In this document: positions 1 to 6,910 of the stretch, in pieces
Numbering within the stretch: the stretch's first letter is position 1
Layout: every line of letters begins with the position of its first letter
Origin: CAYLNM01 sp964385045
GTDB lineage: Bacteria > Planctomycetota > Phycisphaerae > Phycisphaerales > SM1A02
DNA: 55,274 nucleotides
Assembly (NCBI GenBank): GCA_964385045.1
Contig: CAYLNM010000010.1
Coordinates: 1-55,274 of the forward strand
Direction of reading: 5' to 3'
Made by a program: the position numbers and the translations under genes
The notes under the pieces: generated by a model
The model's database searches: none
Told to the model about the DNA's origin: nothing
What the model saw: only the letters and a program-made list of their open reading frames with translations

Positions 1-43
1 GGGGGCGGGGGCGGGGGCAGGGGCGGCCGCGGCGCCGCGGCCG
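1..43. repeat. G-rich short tandem repeat and perfect 20-bp palindrome
   Basis: Positions 1-23 are an irregular GGGGGC repeat. Positions 24-43 form a perfect palindrome (10-bp arms CGGCCGCGGC and its complement, no spacer). It could be the terminator of a gene lying left of the window. Positions 44-210 hold no gene I can support. Confidence 0.5.
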
Positions 44-210
44 GCCCCGGAGATTCGCGGGGGAGCGCGTCGGGCCGCGTGAGCGGGGTGCCGGCCGGGG
101 CCCGCGTCGCGTGCGCTGCCGCGACTGCCGCGGGACGACCACCGACCGGATCGAGGTGATACGTCGCCGCGATCCTCCGGGCATTCGAGGCGGCGGGGGA
201 TCGATCCGAC

Positions 211-1155
211 ATGACCAGCGGCGACGACTCGCCTCGGCGGCCCGGGGTCTGGTGTTCCGGCTGCCGCTACGACCTCTCGGCCGGGAGCGGCACCGCCTGC
301 CCGGAGTGCGGGACGGCGTTCGACCGAAACGATCCCAGCACCTTCCTGCGGTCGCCAGTGGCCGTGTCACGCCGCGCCATCGCCAGATTTCTTGGCGTCG
401 CCGCCTGGGCGTGGGCCGTGCTCGCTGTCGCTGCGTTCACGCAGTCCCTTTTCGCGTGGCACGGCCCCATGATTCCGGTCAACCTCTGGCTCGCCATCGC
501 CCTCTGGCTGACGGCCTCGGTCGGGGCCGGGTTCCTGTCGTTCGGGCTTGTCGCCGGACTCGGCGGAGGGGCCAGCAGGATCGCCGCCGCAGGTGGGCTT
601 CTGGCCGCGCTCCTCGTTCTGCTCATGATCCTGATGGTCGTCCTGGCCTGGAACGGCGTTCTCGAGGACCTGGGTTTTGTGGGCGGGTTGTTCGGGTTGA
701 GCGTCACGGTGGCATTTCTGGCCCTGCCGGGAATCGGCCTGCTGCAGCTGATCGCGGCCAGCCTGATGTCCTCCGTGCCGGCGTCACGCCGAACTTGGAT
801 CACGGTGCTGGCATCGCTGGTGATCGTCGCCTCCATCGTCACCCTCAATTGGCCGTTCCGGGCGAGCTTCCACCTCCACCGGCCGGCCTTCGACGCGGCC
901 GTGGAGCAGCTCGCCGACATGCCGCTGCGTCCGCCCGCGGACGGCCGGGAGATCGTTTTGTCGGGGGGGCGGTCGATCGGCCTCTATCGCTTCGATCGCG
1001 TGATCCAGCGGCCCGACGGCGTGGTGGTGTTCGGCTTCGGGAAGGTGGACGGCCTGCAGATCCTCCGCAGCGTCGACGGGACGGCGGTGCATGCGTGGGG
1101 CCGCAACTGGACCCGGTCGCTCGGCGGCGGCTGGTCGCTTTCGGAGGCGGATTGA
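211..1155 (+). CDS. Zinc-ribbon polytopic membrane protein of unknown function
   Basis: Integral membrane protein of 314 residues; I do not recognise a function. The N-terminus has a zinc-ribbon-like cysteine quartet (C15, C18, C30, C33; pattern CSGC then CPECG). About five hydrophobic segments follow between residues 50 and 215. Residues 225-314 are polar and probably face outside or the cytosol as one domain. The ATG at 211 follows a purine-rich GGGGGA about 10 nt upstream. The same ribbon begins a much smaller protein at 44191. The gene converges on the helicase gene with only 27 nt between stops. Short ribbons fused to membrane segments are common in planctomycete proteomes (general knowledge); their role is not established. 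Confidence 0.8.
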   Translation: MTSGDDSPRRPGVWCSGCRYDLSAGSGTACPECGTAFDRNDPSTFLRSPVAVSRRAIARFLGVAAWAWAVLAVAAFTQSLFAWHGPMIPVNLWLAIALWLTASVGAGFLSFGLVAGLGGGASRIAAAGGLLAALLVLLMILMVVLAWNGVLEDLGFVGGLFGLSVTVAFLALPGIGLLQLIAASLMSSVPASRRTWITVLASLVIVASIVTLNWPFRASFHLHRPAFDAAVEQLADMPLRPPADGREIVLSGGRSIGLYRFDRVIQRPDGVVVFGFGKVDGLQILRSVDGTAVHAWGRNWTRSLGGGWSLSEAD

Positions 1156-1182
1156 CGGAAGGGGCAGCGGGCCGAAGAGGCC

Positions 1183-3624
1183 TCAGCGCCGGAAGTACTC
1201 TTCGAGGCGGCCCTCGGCGACCTCAAGGATCATCTTCCGGGCCGTGGGGCCGAGATCGCTGCTGATCGACCAAGTCGAACGGAAGATCCCCTGCTCCCGA
1301 ATGAAGTCGAAGCATGGCGATCCGTCCTCGCTTGCAGGCTGGCACAGGCGAGGGATCGGGTAGCGGAGCAGGAGCTTCTTCAGGGCATCGTGATCCGAGA
1401 CGTCGCAGGAGAAGTCGGCGGCGATCTCGGGTCGGCTCCGCGCAATCTCACTGACGCGTGCGGTGAGTCGGTCGAGGTCCACTGGCCCAATCGCCCGCTG
1501 ATGGCTCCTGAGTGCAGGCGTCTCGAGTACCGCGGCGATGATCACGACCATCTTGTAGCACTTGGTCATCAGCTCGCCCTCGAGCCACTCGAGCGTCAGA
1601 CGGCATGCCGAATGATCCAGAGCGGCCTCCTCGGCGGGAGAGAGGTCGCTCTGCTCGCGGACGAGCTGATGCCAAAGGGTCCAGATCCTTCGCAATTCTT
1701 CGCGGTCAAGTCCGGCCCTGATTGCGTCTGAGTACGACGTTCGCTGGTCCGGCCCGGGTCGCGCTGACTCGTAGCATTCGATGAGGATCTCGGCGTCCGA
1801 CTGTTGGCTCGTCGCGACCCGAGTCAGCACGTCGATCAACTCGAGGTCGTACGTCACGCCGCATCCGGGTGGGAGCTCGTCGAGAGGCTCGAGGTTCCGC
1901 AGGCGGTCGAGCGCTGCCTTCAGCTCGCCGATCGTCTTCGCTCCCGTCAGCGTCATGGCGATCCGGAGGAAGATTCGGTGGTTGCCTACGTAGTCGATGA
2001 CGACGAGGTGATCGAGATCGGCGGCGCGGCGGAGACCGCGGCCGATCTGCTGGAGCCAGATCGTCGGCGAGCCGGTCGGCCGCAGCATGAGGACGGTGTC
2101 GATCTCGGGGACGTCCACGCCCTCGTTGAACATGTCCACGCAGCAGAGCACCTCGATGTCGCCGGAGCGAAGTCTCTCGAGCGACGAGGCCCGGGGGTCG
2201 GACCCCTCGCCAACGTGCACGCTGGCCGCGGCGACTCCCTCCCGGCGGAGGAAGTCTCGCATGAAGTTCGCGTGGGTCGTCGAACAGCAGAAGCAGAGGG
2301 TGCGGGAGCCGCCCTTCGTTCGCAGGTGATCGAGAGCGTCCCGGGCCCGCTCGTTGGTCTCGAGGGCGTCCGTCAGTGCCCGCTCGTCGAAACGGCCACT
2401 GCGCCAGGGGATGTTGGCGTACTCGACCGGGTCGGGGACCCCGAAGTAGCGGAAGGGGAGCAGCAGTCCCCGCTCGATGCCTTCGGTGAGGTCGCACCGG
2501 TAGACGACGTGCTCGCCGCAGAGCGCGAGAAGGTCGCCGCCATCGGCCCGTTCCGGCGTGGCCGTGAGGCCGAGCAGGAAACGGGGGTCGAAGTGGTCGA
2601 TCACGCGGGTGTAGGAGGGCGCCGTGGCGTGGTGGAACTCGTCCACGACGACGAGGTCGAAGTCGTCCGGTCGGAAGTGGCTCAGGTGCTCGTCGCGGCT
2701 CAGAGTCTGGACGGTGGCGAACAGGACGTCGGCATCACCGTCCGCCTCCCCGTTCCCGTAGCGTCCCAGGCGGGCGTTCGGGAACACCCGGCGAAAGGTC
2801 GAGAGGGCCTGGTCGAGGATCTCGCGACGATGGGCGACGAAGAGGACCCGTCTCGCGTTCAGTTGCTCGGCAGCAAACGCGGCGAAGAACGTCTTGCCGA
2901 GGCCGGTTGCCATGACGACGAGGCCGGCGCCGTGGCCGTTCGCGACGGACTCTTCGAGGGCCGCGAGGGCGGCCGCCTGGACCTCGGTCGGCGTTGGCGG
3001 CTCGTGCAGCGGCTCGTGAGCGGGCGGCGGAGGTGGATCGGCAGGGGCCGCGCCCCGGTACGCGGCGGCGAGCGGGAGCGTGATGAAGCTTTGCCGTCGC
3101 CGTTCGTAGTCCGCGAGCCACGCGTCATCGACGGCGACGCTCGCCTCGTCTCGCCAGAGGTGCTCGAACGCCTCGGCGAAGCGGGCGAAGCCGCCGGGGC
3201 CGTCTCCGTCCACGACACGGTAGTTCCACTCGACGCCCTCCAGCAGCGCCGTGCGGGAGAGGTTGGAACTGCCGACGAAGGCGACGCCGCGTCCGTCCGC
3301 GTGGTGAAGGATCCAGGCCTTGGCGTGGAAGCTTCGGCGGCGGGCGTCGTAGGCACGGATCGCCAGCCGTGGGCCGAGGTCCCGGAGCTGTCGCAGGGCT
3401 GCGGGGTCGGTGGCGTCGAGGTAGTCGGTCGTCAGGAGGCGGATCGCGAGGCCGTCCTGGGACGTGTCGAGTACGTCGCGGAAGTGCTCGAAGAGCAGCT
3501 CGACACCGCTCCGAAGCACGAAGGCCACGGCGACGTCGACGCGCTCGGCCTCGTCGAGCGCGGCGCGAAGGTGCGGCAGTAGCGCGTCGTCGCCGCCGGT
3601 GATGAGCATCCCCGGAGCGGTCAT
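1183..3624 (-). CDS. PLD-nuclease-like / DExH superfamily 2 helicase
   Basis: Predicted DNA-acting ATPase of 813 residues. Residues 1-170 resemble a phospholipase D-type (HKD) domain: H100 and K102 with GSSNLSRTA at 118-126. The SF2 helicase core follows: Walker A ATGLGKT at 239-245, DEFHH at 328-332, TATP at 354-357, motif V near 495-510, and QQIGRGLRR (motif VI) at 525-533. Proteins with this PLD-DEAD order often end in a DUF3427 domain of several hundred residues. Here the tail after about residue 560 is only some 250 residues and I cannot confirm that domain. The ATG at 3624 lies 2 nt after the stop of the HIT gene, so the two are surely cotranscribed and probably translationally coupled. 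Likely role is DNA repair or defence (inference). Confidence 0.88.
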   Translation of the reverse strand: MTAPGMLITGGDDALLPHLRAALDEAERVDVAVAFVLRSGVELLFEHFRDVLDTSQDGLAIRLLTTDYLDATDPAALRQLRDLGPRLAIRAYDARRRSFHAKAWILHHADGRGVAFVGSSNLSRTALLEGVEWNYRVVDGDGPGGFARFAEAFEHLWRDEASVAVDDAWLADYERRRQSFITLPLAAAYRGAAPADPPPPPAHEPLHEPPTPTEVQAAALAALEESVANGHGAGLVVMATGLGKTFFAAFAAEQLNARRVLFVAHRREILDQALSTFRRVFPNARLGRYGNGEADGDADVLFATVQTLSRDEHLSHFRPDDFDLVVVDEFHHATAPSYTRVIDHFDPRFLLGLTATPERADGGDLLALCGEHVVYRCDLTEGIERGLLLPFRYFGVPDPVEYANIPWRSGRFDERALTDALETNERARDALDHLRTKGGSRTLCFCCSTTHANFMRDFLRREGVAAASVHVGEGSDPRASSLERLRSGDIEVLCCVDMFNEGVDVPEIDTVLMLRPTGSPTIWLQQIGRGLRRAADLDHLVVIDYVGNHRIFLRIAMTLTGAKTIGELKAALDRLRNLEPLDELPPGCGVTYDLELIDVLTRVATSQQSDAEILIECYESARPGPDQRTSYSDAIRAGLDREELRRIWTLWHQLVREQSDLSPAEEAALDHSACRLTLEWLEGELMTKCYKMVVIIAAVLETPALRSHQRAIGPVDLDRLTARVSEIARSRPEIAADFSCDVSDHDALKKLLLRYPIPRLCQPASEDGSPCFDFIREQGIFRSTWSISSDLGPTARKMILEVAEGRLEEYFRR

Positions 3625-3626
3625 GG

Positions 3627-4046
3627 TCAGTCCGCCGTCCGAGCCGCCGGCGGGCGGCGATACGACCCATCGTGGTAGTTCGCCTGGCCGGGGATGACGC
3701 CGCGGACGCCTCCCGTCGGATCGGCGATGTCGCCGGCTCGTCGCGGGATGACGTGCACGTGCAGGTGGGGGACGGTCTGGCCCGCCGCTTCGCCCACGTT
3801 GACGCCGATCGTGTAGCCGTCGGGTTGGTATCGCTCGTCGATGATCGCCCGGACGGCGTCGAGCGCGTCCATGATCGCGATTCGCTCGTCACGGTCGGCG
3901 TCGAACCACGTCGGAACGACCCGCTTCGGAACGACGAGGGCATGGCCGGGCGTGACGGGAAAGCCGTCCCAGATCGCGAAGACGAGATCGCGGTCGAGGA
4001 TCCGGTCGGCGGGCGGGACGGCGAGGAACGGGCTGCGAGTCGTCAT
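3627..4046 (-). CDS. HIT family hydrolase
   Basis: Histidine-triad nucleotide hydrolase or transferase of 139 residues, usual length for the family. The triad HLHVH is at residues 94-98, followed by IPR. An upstream conserved segment (residues 18-45) and GVNVGEAAGQ (81-90) complete the fold. Family members split nucleoside phosphoramidates or dinucleoside polyphosphates. The frame is open further upstream, but MTTRSPF at 4046 matches the usual HIT start and the extra residues look random. It is the first gene of a unit with the PLD/helicase gene, 2 nt apart. That partnership suggests it removes or processes a nucleotide adduct made during the helicase/nuclease reaction; this is inference. Confidence 0.92.
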   Translation of the reverse strand: MTTRSPFLAVPPADRILDRDLVFAIWDGFPVTPGHALVVPKRVVPTWFDADRDERIAIMDALDAVRAIIDERYQPDGYTIGVNVGEAAGQTVPHLHVHVIPRRAGDIADPTGGVRGVIPGQANYHDGSYRRPPAARTAD

Positions 4047-4622
4047 GGGGGTGTCGGGTAGGGCGGTGCGGCCCAGTGTGCCACGCCGGACCATGCGCGG
4101 CTCGGCCGCGCTCTCGTCGACCTCTGACGCGGTGTCGCTCGACGCGCCGCTCTGCGCGGCACGTCGCGATCGATCCAGCGGGGTGGTCCCGCGTGGGAGC
4201 GGCTCGGGTGGTCGGCGCCCGCGAAACCACCCCGGTCGAGGCCATTGCCAGCGGTGGCAAGGATGAGAGGCTTTCGTGCCTCCTCGGGAGTCGATCCGAG
4301 GGATCACCTTCGCGAGCCGGCGGTCTCAGCGTCAGTTGCCGCTCAGGAGGCGGACGTTCCCTCCTGATCCGAAGCGGTGCGGTCCCGTCCGGCTCATCGA
4401 AGACCGGGAGCCGGCCCCGGTCGAGAAGGATGGCCGATCGCGGGGCTCCGCCGACCGCGTGCGGGAGGTCTCCACGGGGACGTGGAACGGGCATCGGGGA
4501 GGAGTGGTCGAGGGGTGCGACGCTCCTCGGCTTCCGTCTGGATCGCTTGGGCGACGGAGCCGGCGGCATCCGGGGCCGGTCGATCGGGGCCGGCCCCGGA
4601 CGTGCATCGCCGTGCCTGCGGA
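4047..4622. other. Intergenic region, no gene seen
   Basis: 576 nt between the HIT start and the barrel-protein stop. It contains a small inverted repeat (TTGCCA at 4245-4250 and TGGCAA at 4255-4260) and the terminator-like hairpin at 4570-4599. Open frames here show only arginine/proline-rich noise. Confidence 0.6.
4570..4599 (-). terminator. Hairpin after the barrel-protein gene
   Basis: Perfect 10-bp arms (4570-4579 and 4590-4599, CCGGGGCCGG and its complement) with a 10-nt loop. It starts 23 nt past the stop of the barrel-protein gene on the minus strand. No clear U-tract, as usual at this GC. Confidence 0.55.
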
Positions 4623-5351
4623 TCAGAAGAAGAACCGCAGTCCGAGCTCGTAGTTGAAGCTGGCGTTCTCGCTCCCGAGCAGCTCGAAGTCCACGTCTCC
4701 GGCGTCGAAGTACCTGATGCCGCCGTAGAGCTGCGAGCGCTCCGTGAGCGTCCAGGTGAGGCCGGCCATCGCCTGCCACGCGAAGGTGGTGTCCGAGTCC
4801 GACTCGATGGGCAGCCCGACGCCGTCGATCGCATCGAGATCGCCGCTCGTCCTCGCCAGACCCACGCCGCCGCCGACGTAAGCGCCCAGCCGCCCGAATC
4901 CCAGCTTCCAGTCCGCCATGACGTTGAGCATCAGGGCGTGGACGTCGCCCTCTCCCTCGGCAGCAGCGCTGTCGCCGATGGCGATTCGATCGAAGTCGGC
5001 GGATCGGTAGCTGTACTCGAGCTCGAGCGAGAGCGGCGAGTTCTCGAAGCGATAGCCGGTGGCGACGGTCAGTCCGAAGCCGGTGTCCGACTCGAGCTCC
5101 CATCCGGTGGCCGGCAGGCCGGCGGACACGGCGGCGGCCTCGATGACCTGGCCGGGCGTGCGATCACGCAGCCTGGCGTCCTGCTGGTCGACCACCATGC
5201 CCGAGGCGCGAACGTACCAGCCGTTGGGCTGGCGAGACAGGAAGTCGTCCGCGTCGGCGACGGCGCGGTCGATGGAAGCGGAGCCGAATGTCGGCGCGAC
5301 GATCAGCAGCGACGGCACGATGGCCGCCGCAGGCAATGGATGCCTGTTCAT
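4623..5351 (-). CDS. Outer-membrane beta-barrel protein
   Basis: Predicted secreted porin-like barrel of 242 residues. The start at 5351 is chosen because AGGGGG lies upstream and a signal peptide follows at once (hydrophobic AAAIVPSLLIVAP, cleavage near residue 24). An in-frame start 31 codons upstream would bury the signal. From about residue 70 the chain alternates polar and hydrophobic residues in strands with many aromatic ends and GGGVGLA-type turns, and it closes with FFF, a C-terminal phenylalanine typical of BAM substrates. It resembles the eight-strand OmpA/OmpW-like outer-membrane superfamily; the exact family is not identifiable by eye. It is 120 nt downstream of the ECF operon on the same strand and may be read with it. 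Confidence 0.82.
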   Translation of the reverse strand: MNRHPLPAAAIVPSLLIVAPTFGSASIDRAVADADDFLSRQPNGWYVRASGMVVDQQDARLRDRTPGQVIEAAAVSAGLPATGWELESDTGFGLTVATGYRFENSPLSLELEYSYRSADFDRIAIGDSAAAEGEGDVHALMLNVMADWKLGFGRLGAYVGGGVGLARTSGDLDAIDGVGLPIESDSDTTFAWQAMAGLTWTLTERSQLYGGIRYFDAGDVDFELLGSENASFNYELGLRFFF

Positions 5352-5471
5352 GGGATCCCCCTTGGCTTTTCGCATGGGTTCCGGAATGTTCGCGGTGCCC
5401 CGAGCACCGCGCAGGGAGAGTTGTACCCGTGCCCCCGGATTCATGTCAAGAGACGAGGCCGCGTCCGGCGC

Positions 5472-6035
5472 TCATTCTCCTGTCGCGGGGGCGTCGCCGT
5501 CCTCGGTGCGGTCGAGATCATCGTCGTCGTCGAGGTCCCAGTCGGCGGCCTCGCTTTCGTCCTCGAAGTGCAGCGATTCCGCGTTGACGCTCCAGATGAG
5601 GATCCACTCTCGGACGTTCTCCTCGGCTTCGTCAGCGTCGGCGTCGCCGATCCGTCCGTCGGTGCCGGCCACCAGGAGAGTGCGACTGTCGTGATCGCTG
5701 CCGTCGATGCCGTAGTACGTCTCGATTACCGAGAGCCTGACGAGCCAGTCGGACACTTCGATCGAGACCGTCGCCCCGCCGCCCGCGTTCCGCGAGACCG
5801 CCGAGGCGCGGATCCACACGCCCGGCGTCGGCACCGGCATCCGATCGAGCGCGACGGCGAGCTTGGCGGCGGCGATCCGGCTGGTCGCCGGCAGCGCCGA
5901 CTGCCCGACGTATCGAAGCAGTGTGCCGCGGAACTCCCGTGCGAGATACGACGTGACGTCGTGGAACCGGTCGGGCTCGTTCGACTCTTCTTCGGTGTCG
6001 TCGTCGGGCTCGTGGTCGTCGTCGATCGGCCACAT
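5472..6035 (-). CDS. Hypothetical acidic protein
   Basis: 187 residues, unknown. The first 20 residues are mostly Asp/Glu and the last 30 are again strongly acidic. Between them lies a compact region (residues 25-140) with alternating hydrophobic residues that could be a small alpha/beta domain. No signal peptide, membrane segment or metal motif. GGGAG is 9 nt before the ATG. It sits 36 nt after the 88-residue gene of the sigma-factor unit and reads the same way, so it is likely its last member. Confidence 0.7.
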   Translation of the reverse strand: MWPIDDDHEPDDDTEEESNEPDRFHDVTSYLAREFRGTLLRYVGQSALPATSRIAAAKLAVALDRMPVPTPGVWIRASAVSRNAGGGATVSIEVSDWLVRLSVIETYYGIDGSDHDSRTLLVAGTDGRIGDADADEAEENVREWILIWSVNAESLHFEDESEAADWDLDDDDDLDRTEDGDAPATGE

Positions 6036-6071
6036 GATGTTTCGCTCCCGTGTGTTCCGAGACTGGCGGAG

Positions 6072-6338
6072 TCACTCCCCGCGGATCCGCTCCATCACCG
6101 CCGCCCCCGTCGCCGACAGTCCATCGGGCCGCAGCGACGCTTCCAACCGCCGCTGCAGCAGCGTCTGGGTGAACACCGCATCGCGGCCGGCGTCGTCGAG
6201 GTCGGCCCAGGCCGGGTGCGAGCGAATGCCGCCGTCGAGGTCGCGCGGCCGCCACGCCGAGACGGCCTGCTCGACGAGCAGGTCGCGGTCGCGGTCGTCG
6301 GGACCGCGGCCGGCGCCTCCGCGTCCGATCCGGCTCAT
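6072..6338 (-). CDS. Small hypothetical protein overlapping the ECF sigma gene
   Basis: 88 residues, unrecognised. Its ATG overlaps the sigma-factor stop in an ATGA, which is the basis for the start choice. The N-terminal 18 residues are Gly/Arg/Asp-rich and probably disordered; the rest looks helical and soluble. Genes placed this way after ECF factors often encode anti-sigma factors, but there is no membrane helix and no HxxxCxxC zinc motif, so it is not a classical one. It may still bind the sigma factor; that is inference from position alone. Confidence 0.7.
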   Translation of the reverse strand: MSRIGRGGAGRGPDDRDRDLLVEQAVSAWRPRDLDGGIRSHPAWADLDDAGRDAVFTQTLLQRRLEASLRPDGLSATGAAVMERIRGE

Positions 6339-6910
6339 GTCGTCGCCTCCGTGCGAATGACGCTCGAGAAGCCCTTGCGGGCGAGGCACTCGGCGAGCGC
6401 CCGCCGCGCCCGGGCGACGTTCTGGAAGAACGTGTTGGGCTTCATGCCGAGGCGGGCCGCGAGGCCCCGGTCGTTCTCGCCGGGCGACGCGATGCGGGCA
6501 TCGATCGCCTGGCGGGGACGCCGGGGCAGCTGGTCGCGGCACTCGGCGATGGCCGCGTCGAGCTCGGCGGTGCGGCCGGACGCCGCCCGCGAGGCGTCCG
6601 GCGCCTCGTCCAGGGCCTCGGCCGGCAGCCGTCCGGGACGCCGCCGTCGCACCTCGTCGATCGCCAGGTTGCGGGCGATGCGGGTCGCCAGGCGGAGGAG
6701 GCCGTCGGGTCGGCCGTCGTCCACGAACCGGTCGGCCACCTGCCACACGCGGAGCAGGGCCTCCTGCAGCACCGCCTCGGTGTCGACGTCCCGCCGGAAG
6801 GACCGGAGGCTGATCCGCACCGGCTCCTCCGCCCGGGCGAGCCAGAAGGCGAAGGCCTCCTGGTCGCCGCGGGCGATGCGGCGGGCGAGGTGGCCGTCGG
6901 AGCCGGTCAC
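6335..6910 (-). CDS. ECF-type RNA polymerase sigma factor
   Basis: 191 residues with sigma region 2 at about 10-80 (including EAVLQEALLRVWQ) and region 4 at about 130-185, where LAARLGMKPNTFFQNVARAR is the helix-turn-helix. Directs RNA polymerase to a specific promoter set in response to a signal. The start is GTG at 6910, which overlaps the stop of the VIT/VWA gene (GTGA). Its stop overlaps the next gene (ATGA), so the three are translationally coupled. No membrane-bound anti-sigma factor is nearby; control may come from the small downstream protein or from the VIT/VWA protein (inference). Targets cannot be read from the sequence. Confidence 0.9.
   Translation of the reverse strand: MTGSDGHLARRIARGDQEAFAFWLARAEEPVRISLRSFRRDVDTEAVLQEALLRVWQVADRFVDDGRPDGLLRLATRIARNLAIDEVRRRRPGRLPAEALDEAPDASRAASGRTAELDAAIAECRDQLPRRPRQAIDARIASPGENDRGLAARLGMKPNTFFQNVARARRALAECLARKGFSSVIRTEATT

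Noticed and set aside
1804..3582. Long plus-strand open frame (592 codons) opposite the helicase
   Set aside because: Antisense shadow caused by high GC; the helicase on the other strand has every family motif, while this frame has none.
4047..4307. Longer N-terminus for the HIT protein
   Set aside because: The additional residues are Arg/Ser-rich noise and the family begins near MTTRSPF.
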